Shown here: positions 7,120 to 13,053 of the stretch, one piece after another
How positions within the stretch are numbered: the stretch's first letter is position 1
How the letters are laid out: each line of letters opens with the position of its first letter
Source of the DNA: an uncultured Spirochaetaceae bacterium
GTDB lineage: Bacteria; Spirochaetota; Spirochaetia; Sphaerochaetales; Sphaerochaetaceae
Direction: 5' to 3'
Assembly: GCA_947630635.1 (NCBI GenBank)
Contig: CANRIJ010000034.1
Location: forward strand, 1 to 13,053
DNA length: 13,053 nucleotides
The notes under the pieces: model-generated
Told to the model about the DNA's origin: nothing
What the model saw: the letters and a program-made list of their open reading frames with translations, nothing else
The model's database searches: none
Program-made: the position numbers and the translations under genes

Positions 7120-8006
7120 GCCCAAACTCCTTTCTCAGATATTTCAGAGGAGAGTCTAAGAGCTCTCTCCATATTCATTTCAGCTCTCTCAAGAAATCCA
7201 ATCTCACCCTCATTTCCTTGAAAGAGCGTACCAATTCTTATAAATGGAAGACCCCATGTCACAATCAGGGAATCATCTGAGTCCAAAGCATCCAAGGCCT
7301 CCTCCCCCGAGAGCGAGAAGACTGCAGAGAACTCTCCTCTTCTTGCCCTCAAAAAGGCCTCTTCTGGAGTATATGGACCCAAGACATTCATTGCGATGCG
7401 CCTGACTTCCTCTACTACGCTCACAAGCTTTATAGCCGCACTCTTGTCAGAGCTTATTGCTATAGGCTTTGATCTATCAAAGAAACCGGAAACAAAGAGG
7501 CTCTCTATATTTATAAGCGAATCGATTATAGACTCAGAATTCATAGCCTCTTTAATTGAGCTTCTCTTCGGCATAAAGATATTTGCGCTTCCAGAGGAGA
7601 GCATATCTATTGCCCTCTTGGACGAAGAGATTTCACATAAGACATCAAATAGACTCATGTTGCTATTATCAGGGCATGTCACCATGGCATAAGAGAGTCC
7701 ATTGAATATTATCTCAGAGGCAATCTTGACACTTAATATCGATGACTCCTCTCCCATTTCCGACTCAATATCGAAGAAAATATACCTCTCACCCTCTCTC
7801 TCTGCGCTACTCAAATCATCAAGATTGTCTACATAGCAAGAGAATGGAAGTGGAGACATCATATCATCTGCCACTTTCTTGTATTTTCTCAAATCGCCTA
7901 TAGCAACTAGCCCATTGAAGTTTCCATATGGCTTTCCAAGGACCGTCTTTATAACGACTGAAATAGAAAAGCGATCTCCAGAGGATATGGCAACGTACCT
8001 TTGCAT
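7116..8006 (-). CDS. Protein of unknown function, coupled to the lipoprotein gene
   Basis: I do not recognise this family. From ATG 8006 it is 296 residues, acidic, with mixed alpha/beta character and no clear signal peptide or membrane span. Recognisable stretches are VAISSGDRFSISVVIKTVLGKPYGNFNGLVAIGDL near the N-terminus (shown here in part) and a serine-rich centre. It overlaps the lipoprotein start by four bases (ATGA), so the two are translated together and may act together. The start is uncertain. ATG 8042 would add a short basic-hydrophobic leader and TTG 8057 would run into the divergent promoter. None of the three has a ribosome binding site. ATG 8006 lies eight bases past an extended -10-like TGCTAAGAT (8022-8014), which would give a nearly leaderless mRNA. 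Confidence 0.72.
   Translation of the reverse strand: MQRYVAISSGDRFSISVVIKTVLGKPYGNFNGLVAIGDLRKYKKVADDMMSPLPFSCYVDNLDDLSSAEREGERYIFFDIESEMGEESSILSVKIASEIIFNGLSYAMVTCPDNSNMSLFDVLCEISSSKRAIDMLSSGSANIFMPKRSSIKEAMNSESIIDSLINIESLFVSGFFDRSKPIAISSDKSAAIKLVSVVEEVRRIAMNVLGPYTPEEAFLRARRGEFSAVFSLSGEEALDALDSDDSLIVTWGLPFIRIGTLFQGNEGEIGFLERAEMNMERALRLSSEISEKGVWA
7127..7132 (-). promoter_or_regulatory. Ribosome binding site that decides the lipoprotein start
   Basis: Minus-strand AAGGAG lies seven bases before ATG 7119 and only one base before the alternative TTG at 7125, so ATG 7119 is favoured. Confidence 0.75.
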
Positions 8007-8050
8007 CAAAAAAATCTTAGCACAAATGAAAAATCTCTTCATTAAGGTTA

Positions 8051-8079
8051 TTGACAAAGATATTGTTACTACTTAAAGT
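8051..8079 (+). promoter_or_regulatory. Sigma70-type promoter of the first substrate-binding protein gene
   Basis: A perfect TTGACA (8051-8056) is followed after 17 bases by TAAAGT (8074-8079, four of six). Transcription should begin near 8086, giving a leader of about 48 bases with AAGGAG before ATG 8134. The short inverted repeat TACTTAAAGTA (8070-8080) covers the -10 box and could be an operator half-hidden in the promoter. Confidence 0.65.
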
Positions 8080-8084
8080 ATCAA
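8057..8084 (-). promoter_or_regulatory. Possible minus-strand promoter for the 8006-5881 unit
   Basis: On the minus strand TTGATA (8084-8079, five of six to consensus) is followed after 16 bases by TATCTT (8062-8057, four of six). A start near 8050 would precede both candidate ATGs of the unknown gene. It occupies almost the same bases as the plus-strand promoter. The TGCTAAGAT element at 8022-8014 is an alternative. Confidence 0.4.
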
Positions 8085-8133
8085 ACGTAGATTGATTCTA
8101 TTAATAAGAACACATTTTTGAAGGAGAAAAAAC

Positions 8134-9108
8134 ATGAAAAAACTCGCTCTTATTGCAATTATGGGTCTTTGCGCTGTCACACTTGTCTTCTCAAGTCCGG
8201 CCAAGGAAGAGAATGTTACAATCGGCATCTCTCAGCTCCTTGCTCACCCGGCACTTGATGATATTGCAAAGGGAATACAGGACTACCTCGATACGACTGG
8301 CCTAAACTATACAGTAGATGTTCAAATCGCAAATGGAGAGGTTGCAACCTGCGCTCAGATTGCACAGGTCTTTAAGACAAATAACTATGACTATGTAGTT
8401 GGAATCGCAACTCCATCAGCACAGGCACTTGCCAACTTCATGGATCCAGATAAGCCTATTGTCTATGCAACTGTAACCGACCCAGATGCAGCAGGACTCT
8501 CAGGACTCGAGAATGTATGCGGAACAACTGACCAGCCTCCACTAGCTGCTCACCTTGACATCATCGAAGAGATCACAGGCGGAATTAAGACTCTCGGAAT
8601 GCTCTACACATCTGTTGAGGCGAACGGAATTGCCCTCATGGAGAACATGAAGAAGGCAGCTGAGGCAAAGGGCATTGAATTTGTTCCACAGGCAGTAAAC
8701 AACTCTTCAGAGGTTAAGTCTGCCGCACAGACAATCGCAGACCGAGTAGATGCAATCTATGTTGGAACCGATAATACCGTTATCTCAGCAATCAACGGAG
8801 TTGCAGATGTCTGCATCGAATACGGCATCCCACTTGTTACCGCTGATACCACCTCCTCATTCGGAACCGATGTTCTTCTCTCTGGCGGATTCAACTACTA
8901 CAACGCAGGACTACAGACCGGAAGAATGCTCTACGATATCATCCAGGGCGCAAAGCCAAGCGATCTTGGAATGGAGTATGTTGAGCAGCAGGAGATCTAC
9001 ATAAATCTCGATACAGCAAAGAAGCTTGGAATTGATATTCCTCAGGCGTTAATCGATGAGGCAGTCTATGTAATTCAGGATGGAAAAGACATCAAGGCAA
9101 ATTCATAG
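8134..9108 (+). CDS. ABC transporter substrate-binding protein, TrpX/ABC_sub_bind family (copy 1)
   Basis: 324 residues. A basic start plus hydrophobic core (MKKLALIAIMGLCAVTLVFSS) is a signal peptide for export; no lipobox Cys follows, so cleavage by signal peptidase I to a free periplasmic protein is likely. The mature part has the two-lobed periplasmic-binding architecture of the TrpX family: VTIGISQLLAHPALD first strand, GIATPSAQALA, ATVTDPDAAGL, then SEVKSAAQTI, DAIYVGTDNTVISAI and GFNYYNAGLQTG. Family members bind tryptophan, tyrosine or related small molecules; the ligand here is not evident. ATG 8134 is preceded by AAGGAG. It has its own promoter and a strong terminator, and is a paralogue of the next gene (close to half identical over the first 90 or so mature residues by eye). 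It has no permease of its own, so it probably feeds the transporter encoded downstream. Confidence 0.92.
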   Translation: MKKLALIAIMGLCAVTLVFSSPAKEENVTIGISQLLAHPALDDIAKGIQDYLDTTGLNYTVDVQIANGEVATCAQIAQVFKTNNYDYVVGIATPSAQALANFMDPDKPIVYATVTDPDAAGLSGLENVCGTTDQPPLAAHLDIIEEITGGIKTLGMLYTSVEANGIALMENMKKAAEAKGIEFVPQAVNNSSEVKSAAQTIADRVDAIYVGTDNTVISAINGVADVCIEYGIPLVTADTTSSFGTDVLLSGGFNYYNAGLQTGRMLYDIIQGAKPSDLGMEYVEQQEIYINLDTAKKLGIDIPQALIDEAVYVIQDGKDIKANS

Positions 9109-9126
9109 AATAAAAACTTTTTTAGA

Positions 9127-9162
9127 GAATGGGTGCGCTCCTCTCGCACCCATTCTTTTTTT
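9127..9162 (+). terminator. Strong rho-independent terminator after binding protein copy 1
   Basis: An 11-bp perfect stem (GAATGGGTGCG with CGCACCCATTC) around a seven-base loop is followed by seven Ts. It isolates the first binding-protein gene from the second. The 9163-9258 stretch beyond it is AT-rich, with a GCATAAAA direct repeat near 9222-9240 and no gene. Confidence 0.93.
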
Positions 9163-9258
9163 GGTAATTTAGGCAATTATTAGCCCTAAAAATACCCTCA
9201 AAAGCCCTTCTGTAAAAAAATTGCATAAAAGAAGCATAAAAATACAAAGTCTTGAATA

Positions 9259-9287
9259 TTGAGTAAAGAATTGCAATTCTTTAGACT
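9259..9287 (+). promoter_or_regulatory. Candidate promoter of the second binding protein and transporter operon
   Basis: TTGAGT (9259-9264) and TAGACT (9282-9287) are 17 bases apart, each about four of six to consensus, with a start expected near 9294 and AAGGAGG before ATG 9321. A second candidate (TTGCAT about 9219, then TACAAA after 16 bases) lies upstream, so the assignment is tentative. Confidence 0.42.
9264..9283 (+). repeat. Perfect 20-bp palindrome, probable operator
   Basis: TAAAGAATTG is followed immediately by its reverse complement CAATTCTTTA. It fills the spacer of the candidate promoter and touches both boxes. Outer arms AAAGTCT (9246-9252) and AGACTTT (9283-9289) extend the symmetry with an 11-base insertion on the left. 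With no loop and no T-tract it is a better fit to a dimeric repressor site than to a terminator. Confidence 0.65.
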
Positions 9288-9320
9288 TTTATCACTCACA
9301 TATAAGGAGGATAAAAAGTC

Positions 9321-10343
9321 ATGAAGAAATTACTATCAGTTACGCTTACTCTCCTACTTGTCTCAGCAGTTGTCTTCGCAGGCGGCGCAAATGAGTCAGC
9401 ATCCTCAGGAGAGAAGGTTTACAAGATTGGCATATCGAAGTTCCTTACCCACAATGCACTTGATGCATCAGAGCAGGGCTTCATTGACTACCTGAACTCA
9501 ACAGATCTCAAGGTAGAGTTTGACAGACAGAACGCTCAGGGCGAGGCATCAACTGCTTCTACAATCGCTCAGAAGTTCAAGGACGACAACGTTGATTTGG
9601 CATATGGTATTGCAACTCCTACTGCACAAGCACTTGCAACAGCTCTGCCAAATACCCCTGTTGTCTTCGCAGCAGTTACTGATCCGGTAGAGGCAGGACT
9701 TGTCAATAGCTGGGAGGGAGATCCAAGCATCCTCGTTTGCGGAACCTCCGACTCATCACCAGTACAGGCACAGATCGAGCTTCTTGTTGAGCTCACTGGC
9801 GCTAAGACAATCGGAAACATCTACAACTCATCAGAGGCAAATGCCACTGTCCAGCAGCAGCTCATCAAAGATGCATGCTCGGCTCTTGGACTCAACTTTG
9901 TGTCAGCTGCAATCACCAATTCATCAGAGGTAAGACAGGCAACACAGTCCATTATCGATAGAGTCGATGCAATCTACATTGCAACTGACAACGCAGTTAT
10001 CTCTGCTCTTGCATCAGTTCAGGATGTCTGCGACCAGGCTGGAAAGGGACTTCTCTCTGGGGACCCATCACCACTGAAGGACTCAGATGGAAACCTCACT
10101 GGAATCGATGCACTTGCTGCTTGGGGATTTGACTACTATGCAATCGGAGTCTCAGCAGGAAAGCAGGCAGAGGCTATTTTGAAGGGAGCAAATGCCGGCG
10201 AGCAGGGATCACTGGTTCTCGAGGATCCATCGGATTTCGAGCTCTGGTTCAACCTCGACACAGCTGATAAGCTGGGCATTGAGATCCCAGAGGATCTTCT
10301 TGCCACCGCTTCAGTTGTAATCAAGGACGGCAAGATCCAGTAA
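9321..10343 (+). CDS. ABC transporter substrate-binding protein, TrpX/ABC_sub_bind family (copy 2)
   Basis: 340 residues. The signal peptide MKKLLSVTLTLLLVSAVVFA should be cut after Ala20 (VFA-GG), leaving a short Ser/Gly/Glu-rich linker before the binding domain. The domain begins YKIGISKFLTHNALD and repeats the landmarks of copy 1: GIATPTAQALA, AAVTDPVEAGL, NSSEANATVQQQL, SEVRQATQSI, DAIYIATDNAVISAL and GFDYYAIGVSAGK. It differs from copy 1 by an insertion around DPSPLKDSDGNLTGIDA and by SEANA/TDNAVISAL ligand-lobe residues, so the two may differ in affinity or ligand. ATG 9321 has AAGGAGG. It lies directly before the permease and ATPase, and is likely their main binding protein. A hairpin after the stop probably sets it at a higher level than the membrane components. 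Confidence 0.93.
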   Translation: MKKLLSVTLTLLLVSAVVFAGGANESASSGEKVYKIGISKFLTHNALDASEQGFIDYLNSTDLKVEFDRQNAQGEASTASTIAQKFKDDNVDLAYGIATPTAQALATALPNTPVVFAAVTDPVEAGLVNSWEGDPSILVCGTSDSSPVQAQIELLVELTGAKTIGNIYNSSEANATVQQQLIKDACSALGLNFVSAAITNSSEVRQATQSIIDRVDAIYIATDNAVISALASVQDVCDQAGKGLLSGDPSPLKDSDGNLTGIDALAAWGFDYYAIGVSAGKQAEAILKGANAGEQGSLVLEDPSDFELWFNLDTADKLGIEIPEDLLATASVVIKDGKIQ

Positions 10344-10358
10344 AAGCTTTAAGCTTAA

Positions 10359-10390
10359 AAAAAGAGCCGCCCAAAAAGGTGGCTCTTTTT
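10359..10390 (+). terminator. Intra-operon hairpin, partial terminator or 3'-stabilising stem
   Basis: AAAAAGAGCCGCC pairs with GGTGGCTCTTTTT (one G-T pair) around a CAAAAA loop, ending in a five-T run. It lies 15 bases after the binding-protein stop and 22 bases before the permease start, so some transcripts should stop here while others continue. The stretch 10346-10357 just before it is two adjacent AAGCTT palindromes. Confidence 0.8.
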
Positions 10391-10412
10391 ATCTAAGGAG
10401 AAGAGGAAAGAA

Positions 10413-11360
10413 ATGATTGAGGGAATTTTTGTTGAGGGCCTTATTTTCTCTGTAATGGTTCTTGGCATACTAATCAGCTACAGAATCCTAGACATGGCAG
10501 ATATGACATGCGATGGAGCAGTCGCTACAGGAGCGGCAGTCTGTACAATGTGCATCACTGGCGGACTGGGAATTGGCGTTGGAATGCTATTCTCATTCTT
10601 GGCTGGAATATGCTGCGGACTCGTTACTGCTGCTATACACAACAAGCTCCACATTCCAGTGCTTCTCGCTGGAATTCTAACCATGACAATGCTCTACTCC
10701 GTAAACTTGAGGATCCTTGGCAACAAGGCCAATGTTCCGCTTGTAAGAGTAACAACACTCTATAGACTCTTCCCAGCATGGTTCTCATTCCTGCCATCCA
10801 GCTACGCATCCCTTTTGGGATCTCTTATCTGCGTTGGCATTGTGAAGGCCCTTATGGATATGTTTTTCCGCTCAGACTTGGGAACAGCGCTTGGTGCCAT
10901 GGGTGGAAACGAGCAGATGGTCGTCTCTCAAGGCATGAACCCAGCAACTCTCAAGTACATTGGACTGGGACTTGGGAATGGACTGATTGCACTCTCGGGA
11001 GCGCTCCTTGCTCAATACCAGGGCTTTGCAGATGCGAATTTGGGACAGGGCATGATCGTTCAGGGTCTTGCTGCAATAATGCTAGGCGAGTTCCTCTTCT
11101 CTACCAATAAGATATCTCTCATCACATTAAGGGCAGTTCTAGGCGGCATCATCTATAAAGCGCTTATGTTCCTTGGAAGAAAGTACGGATACCTTATCGG
11201 AATCACACCAAATGATTTCAGGCTTCTCACCGGAGTTCTTGTAATAATCTCACTTGCTGTTGCAAAGACAAGAGCCATGTACTCCAACAATAACGCACGT
11301 AAGCGAGCTTTAAAGAGAACCAAGCTATCAGCACCACCTAAGGAGGCCTTTAATGAGTAA
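10413..11360 (+). CDS. ABC transporter permease, TrpY-like (BPD_transp_2 family)
   Basis: 315 residues, hydrophobic throughout, with about eight or nine membrane spans. The N-terminus EGLIFSVMVLGILISYRILDMADMTCDGAVATGAAV and the segment LHIPVLLAGILTMTMLYSVNLRILGNKANVPL (both given in pieces here) are hallmarks of permeases paired with TrpX-type binding proteins; the later GMNPATLKYIGLGLGNGLIA stretch is the likely ATPase-contact loop. It forms the channel in the inner membrane for the solute delivered by the binding proteins. The C-terminal 35 residues are basic and cytoplasmic. ATG 10413 follows AGGAG/GAGGAAAG. Its stop overlaps the ATPase start by eight bases (ATGAGTAA). Confidence 0.93.
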   Translation: MIEGIFVEGLIFSVMVLGILISYRILDMADMTCDGAVATGAAVCTMCITGGLGIGVGMLFSFLAGICCGLVTAAIHNKLHIPVLLAGILTMTMLYSVNLRILGNKANVPLVRVTTLYRLFPAWFSFLPSSYASLLGSLICVGIVKALMDMFFRSDLGTALGAMGGNEQMVVSQGMNPATLKYIGLGLGNGLIALSGALLAQYQGFADANLGQGMIVQGLAAIMLGEFLFSTNKISLITLRAVLGGIIYKALMFLGRKYGYLIGITPNDFRLLTGVLVIISLAVAKTRAMYSNNNARKRALKRTKLSAPPKEAFNE

Positions 11361-12396
11361 GAGTCTTAACAAAGCACAATATGAAAGAGAGATTGAAAAG
11401 CTTGAAGCAAAGGCTCTTAAGTATGAGAGCAAGGCAGACACCCTCATCGACAATGCCTCTCACCTAGATTCAACAACGGATACTGGAAAGGAGAGGTCCT
11501 CTATGCTCAATAGCCAAGCGCTTGAGATCTCCAAGAAGGCAAACGACACTAGAGAGAAAATCAAGATGCTTAAGCGTCAATATGAAGAGAGAATGAAGGG
11601 GCTGCCACTGCTGAAGATTGAGCATGTGACTAAGGTATTTGCACCGGGAACAGTAAATGAAAAGGTTGCTCTTGAGGATATAAATCTCACAGTCAATCAA
11701 GGTGATGTCATCTGCATAATCGGCTCAAATGGATCTGGAAAGAGCACCCTCTTCAATATGATTTCGGGAACATTCCCTGTAACAAGCGGAACAATAACAC
11801 TTGCAGGGCTCGATATCACAAAGCAGCCTGAATATAAGAGAGCCTACGACATTGGAAGAGTCTTCCAGGACCCAACAAAGGGAACATCTGCAAATATGTC
11901 CATTGAGGATAATATGATGCTAGCCTCCAAAAAGGGGATGAGAGGAGTCAAATTCTCTTTAAATAAGACTACAAGAGAGCGCTTTAAGAGGCTTTTGACT
12001 CCAATACACCTTGAAGAGAGACTAAAAGACAATGTAGGACTCCTATCTGGCGGACAGAGACAAGCACTCACTCTATTGATGACAACACTCTCAAAGCCCC
12101 ATTTGATGCTTCTTGATGAGCACACCGCAGCACTGGATCCAGGAAACGCACAGACTGTTATGGACCTCACCAAAGAGTACATCGAGAGAGATAGCCTTAC
12201 AGCAATGATGGTCACCCATAACATGCAGTTTGCAATTGACTACGGCAACAGGCTGATCATGATGGACAAGGGACACATCATACTCGATATCTCTGGAGAG
12301 GAGAAAAAGAACCTTACAGTTCAGACTCTAGTTGCAAGATTCAAGGAGATTGCAAAGACAGAGTTCACCTCAGACGAGGGACTTCTCACAGAATAG
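11353..12396 (+). CDS. ABC transporter ATP-binding protein, TrpZ-like, with N-terminal coiled-coil extension
   Basis: 347 residues. The nucleotide-binding domain starts near residue 86 (LLKIEHVTKVFAPGT) and has every motif intact: Walker A GSNGSGKST (124-132), Q-loop Q172 in VFQDPTKGTS, signature LSGGQRQ (231-237), Walker B LMLLDE (251-256), D-loop ALDPG and H-loop H289 in VTHNMQ. It should power import through the upstream permease. The first 85 residues are an additional highly charged helix (KAQYEREIEKLEAKALKYES region, then KANDTREKIKMLKRQYEERM) that usual TrpZ-type ATPases of about 260 residues lack. ATG 11353 has AAGGAGG seven bases upstream and overlaps the permease stop, so the long start is preferred over Met81. 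Confidence 0.93.
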   Translation: MSKSLNKAQYEREIEKLEAKALKYESKADTLIDNASHLDSTTDTGKERSSMLNSQALEISKKANDTREKIKMLKRQYEERMKGLPLLKIEHVTKVFAPGTVNEKVALEDINLTVNQGDVICIIGSNGSGKSTLFNMISGTFPVTSGTITLAGLDITKQPEYKRAYDIGRVFQDPTKGTSANMSIEDNMMLASKKGMRGVKFSLNKTTRERFKRLLTPIHLEERLKDNVGLLSGGQRQALTLLMTTLSKPHLMLLDEHTAALDPGNAQTVMDLTKEYIERDSLTAMMVTHNMQFAIDYGNRLIMMDKGHIILDISGEEKKNLTVQTLVARFKEIAKTEFTSDEGLLTE

Positions 12397-12400
12397 GAAG

Positions 12401-12426
12401 CTGCACCTTCGGGTGCAGTTTTTTTA
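12401..12426 (+). terminator. Rho-independent terminator ending the transporter operon
   Basis: CTGCACC and GGTGCAG pair around a TTCG tetraloop closed by C-G, an exceptionally stable hairpin, followed by eight Ts. It lies four bases after the ATPase stop. Confidence 0.95.
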
Positions 12427-12726
12427 AAACAAACTACAAACTTTTGAACAGTCACCACTGGCATTTCTCCATCCTAGCACAATTGCTCACTTTGCCTCTC
12501 TTTATCTATGACTTAATTGATGCATCTGACTTTAAGAAGGCTTAGAAAAAAGCACAAAATACATAAAAAACGCCAAAGGCCAATATGCCCGTCAAAGAAT
12601 ATCGTCCTAAACTGAAAGCTCTATTTACTGATAACGCCATTCAAGTGCAGTCTTTTCACAAAAGTTACAGCAAAATAGGGCTTCTTAAGATTAACCTTTC
12701 CATAGAAACGGTATAGATTAGTCTAG
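12427..12726. other. 300-base AT-rich intergenic region without a convincing gene
   Basis: It lies between the transporter terminator and the MATE gene. The only open frame of note is 43 codons (12585-12716, plus strand) with a weak AAAGG site and CGT/CCT codons unlike the neighbours; I do not call it a gene. No tRNA, riboswitch or clear repeat is visible. A TATAGA box close to the MATE start is listed separately. Confidence 0.6.
12712..12717 (+). promoter_or_regulatory. Possible -10 box of the MATE gene
   Basis: TATAGA lies ten bases before ATG 12727, with only weak -35 candidates (TTAACC, 15 bases upstream). If used, transcription would start at or just before the ATG, giving an almost leaderless mRNA. 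Confidence 0.3.
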
Positions 12727-13053
12727 ATGATGCAAAATGGTGCAATCGCGCTTAAAAAACACACATTTTCAATGAAAGAGCTCTTTGCCCTAATCATGCC
12801 GCTAATGGCCGAATCTGCCCTCAACATGCTAATCGGAATGGCAGACACCATGATGGTATCAAAGTGCGGAGAGGATGCAGTCACAGCTGTATCGCTTGTG
12901 GATTCTGTCTCCTTTCTCTTGATTACTCTCTTTAATGCGTTTGCAACTGGCGGTGCTGTAGTCTGCTCTCAATACATAGGAAACAAAAATCTGGAAATGG
13001 CAAGAAATACGGCAAAGAACCTTGTTTATATCTCGCTCTTTTTCGGCCTCTTG
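12727..13053 (+). CDS. MATE-family multidrug/metabolite efflux transporter (N-terminal 109 residues; runs off the right edge)
   Basis: The frame opens at ATG 12727 and stays open to the window end. Residues 16-109 show the MATE N-terminal pattern: MKELFALIMPLMAESALNML as TM1, GMADTMMVSKCGEDAVTAV as the loop with the conserved Asp, then SFLLITLFNAFATGGAVVCSQYIG as TM2, followed by NKNLEMARNTAKN and the start of TM3. These proteins export drugs or metabolites using Na+ or H+ gradients; the substrate cannot be predicted. No ribosome binding site is visible before ATG 12727, the adjacent ATG 12730 or ATG 12772. The exact start is therefore uncertain. It begins a new transcription unit after the ABC operon terminator. 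Confidence 0.88.
   Translation, partial: MMQNGAIALKKHTFSMKELFALIMPLMAESALNMLIGMADTMMVSKCGEDAVTAVSLVDSVSFLLITLFNAFATGGAVVCSQYIGNKNLEMARNTAKNLVYISLFFGLL

Noticed and set aside
8080..8133. T-box or other tryptophan-sensing leader before the binding-protein gene
   Set aside because: The predicted leader is only about 48 bases, far too short for a T-box, and no specifier stem or terminator/antiterminator pair is visible; the 9321 gene leader is shorter still.
9264..9283. The palindrome read as a transcription terminator
   Set aside because: Perfect symmetry leaves no loop, the stem is A/T-rich and no T-tract follows; it also lies upstream of a start, after the real terminator at 9127-9162.
12470..12482. 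Minus-strand TTGTGCTAGGAT, closely like the TTGTGCTAAGAT at 8025-8014
   Set aside because: No suitable -35 and no minus-strand gene downstream; it would run antisense into a terminator and the ABC ATPase gene.
12585..12716. 43-codon plus-strand open frame before the MATE gene
   Set aside because: Weak AAAGG site, codons (CGT, CCT) unlike the neighbours, no recognisable motif, and the length is within chance for an AT-rich gap.
1..13053. CRISPR array, insertion sequence, tRNA or rRNA gene, attachment site
   Set aside because: No spaced repeats, transposase frames, tRNA-like cloverleaf or duplicated ends were seen; synthetase genes are present but no RNA gene.

Overview
The window looks like chromosomal DNA from a spirochaete-like bacterium, possibly a host-associated Sphaerochaetaceae relative. 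The reasons are the sequence style of its glutamyl- and glycyl-tRNA synthetases (the glycyl enzyme is the single-chain alpha2 type), frequent AGA arginine codons at moderate GC, AAGGAG-type ribosome binding sites, and membrane-anchored LuxR and lipoprotein genes. The lineage is inferred from memory of these families, not from a search.

Layout. Positions 1-8006 are read on the minus strand in two transcription units. Unit A (8006 down to 5881) holds an unrecognised protein and a lipoprotein that overlap by four bases and end in a terminator. Unit B (from a promoter at about 5838-5810 down to the left edge) holds an AAA15/RloA-like ATPase, an RloB-like protein, a seven-TM LuxR-type regulator and an alpha/beta hydrolase. 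The joins in these four genes are a 1-base gap, a 0-base gap and a 7-base overlap. They are followed without a visible terminator by gltX and a partial glyQS. Positions 8134-12396 are read on the plus strand: two paralogous ABC substrate-binding proteins of the TrpX (ABC_sub_bind) family, a permease and an ABC ATPase. A MATE-type transporter gene enters at the right edge.

How the genes work together. The plus-strand block is an importer of the TrpXYZ kind, with one permease and one ATPase served by two binding proteins. The first binding protein has its own promoter and terminator. The second has a 20-bp perfect palindrome lying between its predicted -35 and -10 boxes, and a hairpin separates it from the permease. 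The substrate cannot be read from sequence; aromatic amino acids are the family precedent.

Most interesting region. The pair at 3905-5759 has the fold signatures and gene order of the RloA/RloB ATPase plus TOPRIM-like effector modules linked to phage defence. Both reading frames are intact, yet nearly all catalytic signatures are replaced. In the ATPase only Walker A is canonical; signature, Walker B Glu, D-loop and H-loop are altered. In RloB the TOPRIM Glu, the DxD and the NPxFE-like motif are all lost. This looks like a pseudo-enzyme pair kept as an operon with a membrane LuxR regulator and a hydrolase: a candidate repurposed or undescribed system.
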